A stretch of 64,000 nucleotides of DNA from Gyrodactylus bullatarudis (lineage: Eukaryota; Platyhelminthes; Monogenea; Gyrodactylidea; Gyrodactylidae), in the NCBI GenBank assembly GCA_012064415.1, contig SSNU01000041.1:194330-258329 (forward strand), written 5' to 3'. The notes below the pieces were generated by a model. It searched no databases and had not been told where the DNA came from. It saw only the letters and a program-made list of their open reading frames with translations. Positions 12,799 through 26,093 of this stretch are shown here, one piece after another (position 1 is the first letter of the stretch; each line of letters opens with the position of its first letter). The translations under genes and the position numbers were made by a program.

Positions 12799-15700
12799 AT
12801 GTTTAGTCCCATGAATTTACCCTCAAAGCAAAGTTCCATGGGTAATTCTTCCAGTAAATTTGGATCAAGACCATTGAGTGGTAATGAAGAACCGAATCGC
12901 TTTTACATCTCTCCATCAGGAAGCCTATTATTCTTTTGGCTGGGAATCGTTAGCCTTGTCTCCACCTACAACATTATAGTGATTAGTTATCGTGTATCCT
13001 TTGCCGAGATTAACCACGAGACCAAATACCTCTGGTTTTTCTTTGACTATTCTGCTGACTTTGTCTACATCCTGGACATAATTATATCCCTTCAGATCGG
13101 CTATTACGATGAAGATGGTGTCCTCCAATTGAAAGCCAGACGTATCTATATTCGCTACATCAACTCAACCCTATTCTACTTGGATTTGTTATCCCTACTT
13201 CCGTTGGACTTTCTCTATATTTCATTTGGATTTATTACCTATGTTAGGATATTTCGTCTGGTCAAATTCTACAAGCTCTGGTTCTTTATTGATCGCCTCG
13301 AGCGACATACAAACTATGTCAACTTGGTACGCGCCCTAAAGATTATCTACTATCTACTGTTATTTCTTCACTTGAATAGTTGCCTATACAATAGAGTATT
13401 ATTCCATATTGCCAAAAAAGAGGAGGAACTTAGCCTGAATGGAACTCATTTGTTCTGTGAGTACCTTCATGTACCTACCACTATTTCCACTTCAGTCGGA
13501 GGGGAAGATGTGAATGATGGAACATCTTCTATACCCTCTTCTGGATCTCACACAAAACTCGTGGTTAGTAGAGTAGGGAACAATTCCTCCCAAGATGCCT
13601 ACTTGAATGCTCTCCTATGGGCAGTCCATACACTCACATTGATGAACAACAATTTGAGCAATTGCAACTCAAACTTTCTCCGGATATTCTTCATCATTGA
13701 GAATGTTACCTCGTTCCTGTTATTTGCCACAGTCATCGGGAGTGTCAACAATATTGTCACACATGCCAGTGCTGACCGAAAGGATTTCCAATGTAAGCTA
13801 AGCATTAAATTACTAATTATCCTTCAGTACACATACATGTCCTGTATATAAAATGTACTGTATATGATGTGTACATGTTAAGGTTTTTATCTTGTTACTC
13901 TTGATAGTCTTGGTCTTCTCAAGACTAACCAAATCTTGGCATTACCTGGTTATGATCAGTTAACCTTGAAATCAGTTTGTGACACGATTTAATATTCATT
14001 GTACATTTTTGGATATTTGAATCCCATTGAATAGGTTGCTTCATTTCTTATTTATCCCTAGAACGAAATCTCGGGTTATTTTTCACCCCATTTGTATTGA
14101 AACCCCCATAAGAAAAATAAATATTTCGGACGAGGGTTATTAGTATAATTTCCATAGTCTTGGCCATTTTATCCGAATGATTCCAATGTAAAGACTCCTT
14201 ACTAAAGAGCACTGCTTTCCCTCTTGCAGGCTTCATAGATAAACTTGAATCTAAAGACTCAAATATTTGAGGAGTCCGAGTCAGATTGAATAAGATAAAA
14301 TTGTGCCTAAAATAAGAAATGAAGTTTTTGTCAGTTTGGTACAGTTGATATCGTGCTATCATCAATTCTTGGTCTTTTAATCTTGTAAATTTTAAAATTA
14401 GCTTTTAGAAATTTAGACTGACTCTTAGACTACAGTAAAGAGAATCTCATCCCAAGGTTTTAGCATGAATAAAATGCCAAGTTAGTTATTGAATTTTGTT
14501 AGTTTTTTGAAGAAGAGGCGTCCTCAACTAAAGATTAAATGAGGTCTGAAATTCAGACTCTGAATTTCCCTTTGTCTCGATTATATTACTTTTTATCCTC
14601 TAAAAGAGACTATATTCCTCAGCTGGACATTATGAATTTCCTATTTGTTCCTATTTTGTTCAATTTCCTCCAAACATACATTCGGAGGGGATGAAACCTA
14701 AGCCTACAGAAAGAAAATTCAATTGTTTTTTTTGATTCAGTATGAAGTTTATTCGATGGAAAAAACACTTCGACCTCTTGGAAAAACTGTTTTTTCTCTA
14801 CAATTTTCATCTACATTTTATGCCTTTCATTGAAAATTCTTCCTCCTATGAATTTCATGTTCTACTGATATGAATTTCGTATAATTTCCGGACATTTACT
14901 GTTTTTGATAGAAAAATTTATTTATTCAGTAGATAATCTTGAATTAAAAAAAGTAAACAAATATGGATCTTGGTTATTGAGTACAATATGGTTTAATAGA
15001 ATAATTCGAGCTTATTTATTTTTACTAGCAAATTTGCAAACCAGAAAGGGAGTAGATGTCAATGTTGAAACTGGTCTTCAGGACTAAAGGGTTGTTGAGC
15101 AGGCACATGAACTTCAATTTATTCCTGGTATAGGTTTAGGGACAGCGAGAGTTTTTTGCATTGAATCTAGAGAGAAATCGAGAAGGCAAGTTTGCGAGTC
15201 CAGAGAGGAAATGTGCGGGACTAATGAGATGAAATAGTCAAGTAAAAATTTGTTATGGTATTTCGGGGATGCAACTTTAGGGACAGGCGTTATTTTAATA
15301 ATAAGCCAGTCATTAGGAATAATACCCCTATAGAGAATGTGATTGTAAAATTTAGAGAGATGTTCAAAAAATTTGAACGGAAGCGAGAGCAATAATTCCA
15401 TAGAGATGTTATAAATATCTTTCCTCCTAATGGAGGATGTATGAGTTGGTTGGAGGTGATAAGGGGAAAATTAAAATCAATAGGGAAAACAGGTAAGGGA
15501 ACATTAAAATTCTGGAATATTGATAAAAAATGGTCTTGGATAATTTGAGGATCAATATTATCAAATATGGCACGATTTTTATCTCTGTTGGCTAGAAAAC
15601 GAATCCTATTCTAGCCTCTTAGGGAGTTAGTTTTGAGTTCACTAGCAATATTGGATTCATCAGCAACCTGAGGGGAAATATTGATACATGAGGAGTTAAT

Positions 15701-18700
15701 AGATCTCCGAGTAGAGAGGTTGATGATATCTAAAAATATTGAGAAATTAAAATGAGTAGAATCAAGATTATGGGTGAAGAGATTTGAGTCCAGAAATTCC
15801 ATAGATAGGGCAATAAACTTCTCTTTGTCCGTAATAAAATGAGGAACTGAGTAGTCATAAACAGCACTGGAAAGTCTGGAAGATGATATGAGGATACAGG
15901 CATGATCAGAATCAGCCGTATACACTGATCCAGTATAGTAAAGATTTGGAGTATTCACGTAGTACAAGTTGAGAAAGTTCGCTTTCCTTGAAGGGGTAGT
16001 AATCAACTGTGATTGGTTCAAATCATTCATGAGGTCAAACAGTGGAGAATCCGGCCAATAAGTTGGTTTGTGCATGCATTGCACTCACTGAAATACGTAA
16101 TAATACCAGAATTGGAATCTGAGATTGATAAGCATCATGTCTTGATTGTAATCATCTCTTCCTTCCTGCTACGTAGTTGTATTCTTTGCTACACAAGAAG
16201 AAGAGTTTAGCAATAATTACAAAGTAATTAGCACGGTTATCCTAGTCGAGGAATCATCAGAGTTTCCCAACGAGGTGAACGAGAGACCCAGTTAATACAT
16301 ATCGAGTTAATGAGGAAAAGAAATAGGAAGCATCTCCCACTCTTCTCTGGATTAAAAGCATCTGTTCTACTCCTCCTCCTGTTCATAAAATATCTACAAT
16401 TTCTGCTCAGTGATGCATTAAAAGTAGGGAAATGAAAAAGGAATGTTCCCAAATGCAAACTCTAATTTCTCCCTCTCTCTCTCTGTCTTGGCTACTTCTT
16501 TTGCTTGTTCTGTTTTCCTTAATTATAAATACTCTGCAAATACTCTGTAAATATAGAAAAGTAATGCAGTGCCTAACTATCCTAGGATTCTCCTTATTAA
16601 CTCAATTAGGCTAATTTGATTACGGTTTCATCATCGAATAGAATAGAGAACTCTTTTCATTCCCGAGTCATCTGAGTTTCAAGTTTCACTGTTCAAGTTT
16701 AAATACACCCATGCTATGTTGATCATGTAGCTTGGCCAGATCAACGCTTACTGTATTCAATTGAATACATTACTTTTTTTGATATCCATCATTTGTAAAA
16801 ATAATAATACAGTTAGGAAGTGAATTAACGATTAAGCACTTGTGAAGAATAATTCAAACAGAGTAGTTAATTCTGACATAATCCTTGTGAATATTTTCCT
16901 ATTCATTGTATGATTTTCAGAATGTGGACTGAATCACAATGGCCTAGCTCAAGTTTCCAGTGTACTTTTGTAAACTCACATGTGTCTACTTCACTAGGGG
17001 TGGAGGAGTGTCATTAAATTTTAATTACTAAATGTTTCAGGTGATGTTCCAAAACTCTGCTTGTAAAGTTGATGATCAACAATCTTTCTGGTCATCTCAC
17101 ATTTGTGTTTATTTGTGTTTCTGCGAGAAATGAATGTGTCTTGTCTTGTAAATAGTAATCGATTTATCAAGATGCTTTGAAATTACTCTATTTCGTATGC
17201 CAATCGTATAACTAATGAGCCGTGTGAATTTTCAAATTCCTCCTTCTCAAGAACACTCTCTAGATTCTGTAACAGAGGCGAATTACCCGCCTACCCTACT
17301 TATCCTCAACGGGTAGAAAGAGGTAGTTGATCAAGTTTTTTTTCAACATCTACAGTTTAGCTGTATTTCACGTAAGAACATACTTTTGATTGATTTGATC
17401 AGCAACTAGCTACAACAACTCGAAAGAGAGAGAGTAGTTGAGAACAGCACTAAATAATAATTAGCCTCTGGCAAAATAAACAAGACAGAATTACGTTACT
17501 CCTAGACAATCGATAGACAGGAAATTCAGACGTAATTATTCTCTCTGTAGCATACTCAAGAATTTTTCCATAACATAATAGATGACCTATCAATTTCGAG
17601 ACAATTCGTAACCCAATTGAGAGGATTTCTTCCCCCCTTTTTTCACTCCCTTTGGATTCATTTGGTCTTTGTCTTAACTTAAATGTGAAAAATCGAAATA
17701 TTGATATCAAAATCTTGATTCACGCTAAGCAAAGTCTATGTATTTATTAACACATAACCCCTCCCTGGGGGTTAATACAGATATTGTAAAATCCTCTCGA
17801 GATTCGTAAAAATGATCCAAATTTAGTGATCATAATTAATAATACAGTATCAGTTCTTCTTCTTGTGATCTTTTTTTTCTCATAGGACTAAACTAACCGC
17901 TTCCCATTCAAATTCATCGGTAATTCTAGAATGGCTTTCCTCGGGAGTTTCTTCATGATTTCACTCCCATATTCCCAATATATGTATTTATAGGTCAAGT
18001 AAAGTCTTTGGTTTAATTAATTAACAGGATCCTGATACAACAAAATGTATGGTACTAATATTTTTTTGTTTTCTTGGCAGATCGGCTAGACCGAGTAAAA
18101 CATTTTTTGACGAGAAGAAATGTTCCAGAAGAATTAAATAACAAAGTTATACAATGGTTCGATTACCTCTGGATGTCGAAAAATACCATAAACGAGGATA
18201 AGATAACACGCTGTCTGCCCGATAAACTCAAAGCAGAAATAGCCATCCATGTTCACTTGAATACCCTGAAGAGGGTGGAGATTTTCCAAAATACCGAAGA
18301 TGGTTTCCTCTCAGAGTTGGTTATCAGACTAAAGAGTCAACTCTTCTCTCCAGGGGATTATATTTGTAAGAAAGGTAACTTATTTGGTAAACTTTACATT
18401 TTTTTATCATAGGAGAAATTGGCAAACAAATGTTCATTGTGAGCAAGGGACGTCTACAGGTTTTGGGAGAAGACGAAAAGACAGTTCTAGTCACGTTGAA
18501 GGCAGGTGGATATTTTGGAGAAATATCAATTCTGAATATTTCCAATCAGGGTAACCGAAGAACAGCATCAGTTCGCAGTGTTGGCTTCTCCAATCTCTAT
18601 TGCCTCTCAAAGACAGATCTCTGGGATGTCCTGAAGGACTACCCGAATGAGCGAGCCAAATTAGAGCTTGTTGCTCAAAAGAGACTTGAAAAAATCAAAG

Positions 18701-20629
18701 AGACACGACAGAATAGCCAGCGTGAGTCAATGAAATTCCACTAGATAGACTACTGTATCACTCTCTGTAGTTTATTACAGTTTTTTAAAATAAATTTTTG
18801 TACTATGCCACAAAAGAATACAAATCATCAAGATATTTTAAATGTAGCTAAAGTTATTAGGATTTTATTCTTTATGATAGGTATAGATTAAAAATGCATT
18901 CGATTTTTATCCTTGATTCTACACACTTTACACTTGACTCCTAATAATACGGAAGTGAAGACTAATTTTCCCTCTCTCAAAGACTAATCATTCAAGAGGG
19001 ACTATTTCTCCCTTTTTCAAGATTACATGATTAGGCATTCACTAATCTCACTATTTCCCATTTCCTCATGGAACCTTTGAATGTGTGTGTGTGGGGGGAG
19101 GATCAAAAGAGTTTCTTTGATAAACCATGTGAATATTTCCCATGTACGACGTAGAGAGTGAACGACTCCAGCTAGTAGTAACTAGTAGCTATTAATAAGT
19201 AGAACTGAGAGAGTAAAAATATACGATAACTACTACATTTAGAACGATTAGTACAACTGTTAAGGAGAGAATAAGTTTAAATTGACTGTTTAATTAATTT
19301 ATCCCCTTGCCTCCTCCACTCCCCTCGATGACATTTCAATGCATTACTCTGTTTCACTCTCAATCTCTCTCACAGTGTTTCTTTATCTGTCTTTTACAGA
19401 GATATCCTCCTCTTATCTGCATTCAGTTCAGTTTCTTCATACATAATGACAGGGGATAATATCCAATAGTTACCATAATAATGTAATGCCTGTGGGATGC
19501 TTGTCATTACAGATTGCATAAAACTTCATAAAGCTCCCTCTAACGTAAACGGAGGGAGGGAGCTAATGATTATTTTTATCAATTCCTTAAAGTGTAAATT
19601 AATCCAGGCTCTGTCTGTTGATTGGGTGACACATTTGACATTCCCTCTTTTTATTAGTGTCTTATTAGTGATTAATTTACAGTATATTTTCTGTATTACC
19701 TTTTTCTAGGTGATGACAAACAGTCGCCGGAGAGTATATGCTCAGAGACTTCAAATGAAACATTTAGCAACATTTCCCGATGTAAAAGCAGTAGACCTCC
19801 TAGGTTAGCTTCCTTTAGTTTATCTAACAACCCAACAACCTCTTCCATATCACATCATTTGCATAATAATCCCAATTCATGTGGCAGTAATCGACACAAG
19901 TCCTCCTGCACTCAGGCATTATCGAATCCAGCCTGCTCTCAGTTCTATCGTAATGACTTTCCAATGGAAATGCAGCTACATGTCAACTCAATGTCTGCTA
20001 TTGACAATCAAAAGACAAAGTCCTATCAAATGTTGAATCAGCTCCGCGAAAGCTTCTCTAACTACCGAGAGTTTCCCAAGAATCTCTCTGGAGATAACTC
20101 GAATATATCAACTCTGACTGCAGTCAACCAACTACATCCTGTCCACTCATGTTTAGATATGCAGAGCAATACTAGTGGTCTGATGAACCTTCATTCTCCT
20201 GGTCTCTTATCCACTAGAATCTCTGGGAAGAAGCAGAAACGGGAATCTTTTCCCACCGACGCAGTCTCCATGAACAACATTACAAATTCGAATCAGATGG
20301 AAGACTCATTTCCTTCCTTGGCCTTGTCCTACGTCCAAAAGTCATTTGAGAATCTTAATTCAAGGCGAGTATCGAGGAATGCCACCGAGGGAGAGTACAA
20401 CCTGAGCAGCTGCATCCCTGAGATTAGATTTCAGGCAGCCAGCTCGAATTTTGGCTCGAGAATTTTTGATAAGGAGGCAACCTCTCGCCTGGATGAGCTC
20501 AGTGAGAAAATCGATAAATTGACCCTGGAAAATGAAAAACTTCGCCTGGAAATCATCAGAATCGAGACTGGCCATGAGGAAAAAGAAGTAGCTACCAAAA
20601 CGAATGCTGACTCTGAACCTTTCCTATGA
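12799..20629 (+). CDS. Cyclic-nucleotide-gated channel subunit with altered pore
   Basis: CNG subunits form tetrameric cation channels opened by cGMP/cAMP. Four exons join in phase: 12799-13792, 18081-18374, 18413-18721, 19710-20629, for 838 residues. Exon 1 encodes S1-S6, with an S4-like YVRIFRLVKFYKLWFF and the post-S4 DRLERHTNYVNLVRALK typical of CNG. Exon 2 is the C-linker (NKVIQWFDYLW, LPDKLKAEIAIHVHL). Exons 2-3 make the cyclic-nucleotide-binding domain (FSPGDYICKKG, FGEISILN, GNRRTASVRSVG, including the RRTA phosphate-binding cassette). The tail is Ser/Asn-rich and ends in a heptad stretch (LDELSEKIDKLTLENEKLRL), like the leucine zipper of alpha subunits. The filter, TIGET in alpha subunits, reads TLMNNN here, so conduction as a homomer is doubtful. 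The pore turret (residues about 205-265) is long and Ser/Thr-rich. Alpha versus beta type is unsettled. Confidence 0.9.
13793..18080 (+). other. 4.3-kb intron of the CNG gene
   Basis: GTAAGC donor at 13793 and TTGGCAG acceptor ending at 18080. Apart from the retrotransposon remnant at about 15100-16130 it holds AT-rich sequence and short pyrimidine runs. No other supported feature was seen. Confidence 0.7.
15090..16130 (-). mobile_element. Degenerate non-LTR (LINE) retrotransposon fragment
   Basis: Read on the minus strand, 16084-15611 resembles the end of an APE-type endonuclease domain: SQLITTPSRKANFLNLYYV followed later by ADSDHACILIS, the usual SDH motif. From 15401 to 15114 it resembles the start of a reverse transcriptase (FFEHLSKFYNHILYRGIIPN, then DWLIIKITPVPK). 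These lie in the order expected for a jockey/CR1-like ORF2, but in broken frames and without the RT palm motif, so it is a dead 5'-and-3'-truncated copy. It sits antisense in the large CNG intron. The outer limits are approximate. Confidence 0.65.
18722..19709 (+). other. Intron 3 of the CNG gene
   Basis: GTGAGT donor at 18722 and TTTCTAG acceptor at 19709. If the donor is not used the frame closes shortly after at 18744, giving a form without the long tail. Nothing else was recognised. Confidence 0.6.
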
Positions 20630-20735
20630 GTCTACACACTGCATTGCACAGAGCTTGTTCTTTTTCAAAATACTTTTTGAGAAGATGTTTGTTGAGTAAC
20701 TAATAGAAATCTACTGTATGTTCATAGCAAAAAGA

Positions 20736-20741
20736 AATAAA
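20736..20741 (+). terminator. Polyadenylation signal AATAAA
   Basis: AATAAA about 110 bases after the stop codon of the CNG gene. Confidence 0.55.
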
Positions 20742-23700
20742 TTATTCTACTTGTTCTTATACTTGTGTACTTAGTTTGAACTCTCTTCCACTCCCAAAGA
20801 CCAATGGGAGGTAAACTAAGTGAGTGAAAGGGAGCTGATAGATTTTTTTATCAGGTTTACTACTACTACAGAACTATAATTGATTGACATTGATCAGAGA
20901 GTATCCTGAAAATCACACAAACTTTCTCTTGAGAGAGAATATTTACACATTTAAGCTAAGAAGCTGGTGAGTGAGAGTGATAAAAATGTATCAAAATTTT
21001 ACTGCTATTTGCTTGACTAAATAATAGTAATAATTGTGCCCCCATTTAATGCTACAACAACCAGCTGTGAAAAATTTTACCATGATGCCACACAAAGGAA
21101 TAAATTTTATTGACCTCATTTGACTTGATTCAAACACAGATCTTGCCAATATGTGTGGGATGAATCAGAGGGATCGATTCATGACTATAGTAGTGTCTTC
21201 TCTCATCCTTTTTACAGGTGAAAAACATGTCAAATACAAACTCAAGATGGGGGAACACAAAGTCCCAACTGCAAACAAGATTCACCTCACTATTGTACCA
21301 GTTCCAATAATTATAATTATGCTCATTTTCAACTTGAGAGTAAATTAAATTTGTTGTATACTTCCGCTTTTGAAAAGAATACTTTGGGGGATAAAGATTT
21401 GTACACAGTAAATTGTGCTTTGCTATGAGTTATCAATTACAGGATGATTTGTAACTCTGGATTTAAATGGATTCGTCTACTTCTAATGGAAGAAGACATG
21501 CAACTTTTCCCTTTTACTCTTGCTCTTGTTTCCGATGTTTCATTGTCATTTGCTATTGTTAGCAACTGCAGTTGTTGCTTAATTGATCTTTCTTTCGTTC
21601 TCTCTTTCTCTGTGTGTGTGTTTTTAAGAAGAATAGAGAATATTTCTCTCTCTCTCTCTCTATACTTTAGAATCTTATATAATGACTTGAATATTCTATA
21701 GATTTGAGACATCTTATTGTCTGAATGAACTTTATTTATGCTGAAATTTATTGTGAAAACTACTGTGTACCTGTTGTGAGCAGATGGACACTTTCTACAT
21801 GATAAGGTTTTCAGTCCTCTCTCTCTCTCTAATAATAAGCATAATAAAAATACGACAATTTAAATATAAATCATTCAGGAGGGATGGACATTAATATGGA
21901 TCAAATATGGACAAATCATCCTAATACAGATCGATTACAATATGGCTAATTATAATAATAATAATAATAATGATAATTATCGAGGAAATTTATTTCTATT
22001 CCTTTCGTTGGGAATTCAAAAAGATCCTTATTATCATTATTATAAGAGGTGTGAAGAGATTAATTCCTTCATTGTCCAACTTAGCCCTTTATCGTATGAA
22101 ATTGAATTCTCTCTTCACCTGCTTCCGATTATTTTATACTTTACACTGTATAATAGTTTAACAATTGGTCTCTCTATCTTCCAGGCGACTCAATTTGGTA
22201 TGTATGGTACCCAACGGTAATCAACAACCTCAGAATTTAGATTATTTAATTCATTTTCAATTACTATTCGATGAGTTGTAATTTACAGCTTGTGAATTAG
22301 TACAAAAAACTTTTACCACCTGATAGTAGTAGGTAAAAATACCGTCTTCTCAAGACAAAAGGGTAGAGACAATTACAATTTAAACTTGACAATGTTTCCA
22401 TTAATTAATTTTGATTACAAATTTATCGAATGTTTGAATTCAGTTCTGAGAATACAATTGCAACTTGTCACCAAATCTACTACACACTTGCTAGATACCA
22501 TTAACGCTGGTAAGTGGGAGGGAATTTGACAGTGGCACGAGATAAAAATCCAATACATCTCTCATCAGCTGTATCATTTGTACAATACATAGTCTGTATA
22601 TTAATCTCAGTGTAATGTCCTAGTGTTTATTATATTCTCTGTGAATCTGAGCTGAATGAGGAGTACACTTGAAATGAATTTCATCATGTCAAAAAGTGGA
22701 AAAATGGTTTCTCTCTACTGAATAGAATATTATAAATACAATGTAGTAGTTTCATTGGTGAAGCTTTCGTTAATGAGTGCTGTTAAATTAGGTTTTACCA
22801 CTTGTTGATTCTCCAAACATTTTCTAGAGAATATCTTATGAAAGCTGTTTGTTTAGGGAAAGCATCAAAATATTTTTTCGACCAGAGTCACTCATTCAAT
22901 CTCGTATTCTCGGGAGATTCAAGAATATTTCTCATGGGACAGAACATAATTAACTCGGATTGGGTTGTGGTAATATAACAAAAATACAGACAATTGACAC
23001 AAGTTGCAGAGCTGGATGATATACTTTTGTGTTTGAAAAAAATGAAAAAAAAGAAAGAATTTAAAGTCCGTTCATTTAGGCAATCCTACTGGCTCCTTGC
23101 AAAGAATTCCATACTCTGTAACAGAACTAATTAAGACGGCCATCCGTCAACATTTTATAATTATCCCTTATCTGATTAGAAAAGAAGAATTTGATGATTG
23201 TAGAGTCCAAAATGTGTGTATCTACACATACGAAGGACCACCTTGCTGGATAATTTTATGTAGACATCTAGCAAAGTTAATTAATTAATTAGTTAGAAGC
23301 TATATCAAATTCTTACTCTCTGTAGTACAACGAAATAAAAGACCTCCCAGGAATGTTCCCGAGTTCATCAAGTCATACTCTGTAGAATGAATTTCATAAC
23401 AATCTCAAAATAATCGTTATACTAATCACTTACAAGTTACTAATTAACTATTCTCTATCTCCTTAGAAACCCTAAACCAGCATCCCCGTCAGATATTTAC
23501 ATGTCTCAGGAATAACACCCTCCCTGTTAAGTCTAATCTTAAAATTGATGTTCTTGCTCTGACTGGCTTACAAGCACGAACAATCTAAGCATTTATTTTC
23601 TTGGAGCTTCCACACGACTCTGATGTTAAATATGATTATTTTGAAAAACGTTTTTCAGTTCAAACCCAAGATTAACTCTATATATTTAATACCTAGTATA

Positions 23701-24237
23701 TACCTTAGTTTGGGTAAGTAACTTGCAATGATAAGTAATATTTTCAAATAGTATATTTACATATTTTTTGTATTCCCATAATTATGATCAATAAAATAAA
23801 AAAGCTTCTATAATAAAAAATAATATCCCTCTACTTTCAAGTAGTTGTGGAATTTTCTAGTTAAAATTAATTGAAACTTGTGATGCTTATTAAGAAATTT
23901 TCCATCAGTGGTAGTGGCATGTAAATTATAAAAGTAGATATCACAGTTGTAGTTATTCACCCAAGATTTTGAATTTTATGTACTCCTACTATACTCCTTT
24001 TTTGATGGAAAACTTTATTTATTCAGTAATAAATATTCATGTTTCTCCACTGAAATGAACCATATAGAGAAATTTAGTACGATGAAAAATCTCAACTACA
24101 AACTTTCCATTTTTTCTCGTCTACCAAAAAGGGCCAGTGTAGGGGATAAGAATATATCCTTCCATCCCCCTGATAAGAAGATAATGTGGAATACATTTTA
24201 ATTTATTTGCAATTCATTTTTTTTAAAAAAACCAAGC
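20742..24237. other. Intergenic region between convergent genes
   Basis: About 3.5 kb separating the 3' ends of the CNG and SMYD genes. It holds short microsatellites (CT run about 21647-21662, CT run about 21818-21830, ATA/TAA run about 21953-21972) and low-complexity AT. Short open frames here (for example 21444-21701 or 21942-22220) lack domain signals and codon structure. No gene was recognised. Confidence 0.5.
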
Positions 24238-25880
24238 TTAAACAATTAGCATAGGAGAGTATTTCAAATCTAGCAGGGTTAATAGGCACTGGTTAAAGGG
24301 AAATTGGACAGCAGGCTTACATGAAATTGTCCTGATTTTCTCCAACTTTCTTTTCATCTTCATCAAGAGTTTCCAGTGTTTTTCAATAAATTTATCCAAC
24401 ATTTCGCTGTTAATATTGTAACTATCTTGGTAAAAGTAATCTGTAAATTCCTTGTGAATCTGGTCGACTTTTTTCTCACTCGAAGTCGTGAGCATACTCA
24501 AAATATCAAATTTCCAGTTCTCATTGCAAGCTCGACACTGACATAAAAAGTAATACTGATCAAGGAGGTCCTTTTGACGGGTTACTTTATCACCACTAAA
24601 ATAGTCAAAGCCATAGTTGTCCAAGATTTCGTCGCCTAAAGGAAAAAACTAATAAATTAGAACAAACCATTTTTTATGGACTGCATCGCCACGAGAATCT
24701 CCTTGCCCTTGCCAAGGGAAACTCGAGTTGCATTAGGAGTGCACGAGTGATTTACCAAAGAGAATTTAGTGAATAAATTAGAGGTGAATTCAATATGACG
24801 AATCGAATGGAGAGATATAGTCTTTTCATCAAAGGGAACAACAGGCATACTTCTCGAGTGTCCGTTTGTACTGACTACTTGAATACAGAACATGAGAAAG
24901 GAGCAAAGATGATGAAATTCCATTGATTCCCCATTGTCAAGAGTGAGATATCCTTTTAGTTTGAGAATATATGCCAATTGAATAGAGGCTACGGCATACT
25001 GCCAACGTTTTGCTAACGTCATCTTCTCATTATTTGTCAAGAGTCTGTTTAAGGAATTCAAATTGTTAAAGCCTTCATATTCTACTGGAGGTCTTTGACC
25101 AGATAGAAATTGACAGTTTTTAGGATCCCTGTCAATCAAAGCCTTTAGATCGGTGGAATTTGTTCCTGATACGGTATTGAATGCAAGGTGCAGTATTTTG
25201 GGGGATTTGATATTTAACTCTTTCAAGGCAGAACTCTCATTCCAGCCAGCACAACTTTGAAGCTGAATCGCTTTAATGTAACCACATTCATATGAATGCC
25301 TTTTTCGTGAATTATGTCCACATGAAACTGAACAGAATCCAACTTCACTACAATAATCACAGGGAATCAGGAAGGGAGTAATTGTAAGACATCCTGCACA
25401 AGCGAAAGCGTAATTATCAGTGAGAGCGAAGGCGTAAGAATCATCAGAGCAGATAATCTCTCCGATAGCAATGTCTCTGTTGGCAATTAGAATTTTCCCT
25501 TTATCTTTATCAGATTTCAAAGAGCATGCATCTTTCACTGGGAGGTTTTGACAATGAGAAGGATATCGAATTCGGAAATTTGTAACAGAATTACGTAATG
25601 AAATCAAGACTTTTACTTGATTTTCGTTTTTTACATTGAAAATGAGAGTGTTGATTTGTTGTAAAAATTTTTCACTCTCAGAATTGAGTTGCGAAATTTC
25701 ATCAACAAGAGATTTTGGGGAAAATTCTACCTTAAATTTAGGCTTGTAAGAGAATTCCAAACAATTTTCATCAGGAATAATGAATTTGATGAGGTCATAG
25801 TTAGAAAAGTCTTTAACAGCTGGTTCTTTTAAAGAACTTTGATACCGAGTTCGAGCCTCATTAAGAAATTGACCAAACAT
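24238..25880 (-). CDS. SET and MYND-domain protein (SMYD4-like)
   Basis: SMYD proteins are usually protein-lysine methyltransferases with a SET domain split by a MYND zinc finger. Two exons, 25880-24668 and 24635-24238, join in phase for 536 residues across a 32-nt intron. Seen in order: a helical N-terminal part (about 1-130), the start of SET (GKILIANRDIAIGEII), the MYND finger (CAGCLTI...CDYCSEVGFCSVSC...HSYECG), the SET core motif NHSCTPNATRVS, then across the intron GDEILDNYG, and the post-SET cysteines CQCRACNENW. The order and the long gap between MYND and NHSC fit the SMYD4/arthropod SMYD-A group, though I cannot confirm flanking TPRs. The key NHSC and Tyr (DNYG) are present, so activity is plausible. 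The promoter region is shared with the POU-like gene 213 bp away. Confidence 0.88.
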
Positions 25881-26093
25881 GCAAAAGATTTTCTTTATAA
25901 TAAGAAACTCGTACCGAAAATTTTTTTTTTCGGCGAAAAAATATTATGATCAACTTTTGAATTCGATGAACTATTCCCTTTTAAAACAAACAAACTTGTA
26001 ATTTTTGTTAGAATGAAAACAGTTTTTGGATTTTCAGTCAAATTCGATTATTGAGTCAATTTAATCGACCCAGTCAATTCAATTTAGAATATC
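25881..26093. promoter_or_regulatory. Compact bidirectional promoter region
   Basis: Only 213 bp separate the start codons of the SMYD-like gene (minus) and the POU-like gene (plus). The interval is AT-rich with poly-T/poly-A and repeated GTCAAT/GTCAAATT motifs at about 26036-26082. Promoter function is inferred from arrangement alone. Confidence 0.4.

Noticed and set aside
21444..21701. Hydrophobic plus-strand frame of 85 codons
   Set aside because: Ends in a CT microsatellite, has a mirror frame on the other strand, and shows no family or splice context.
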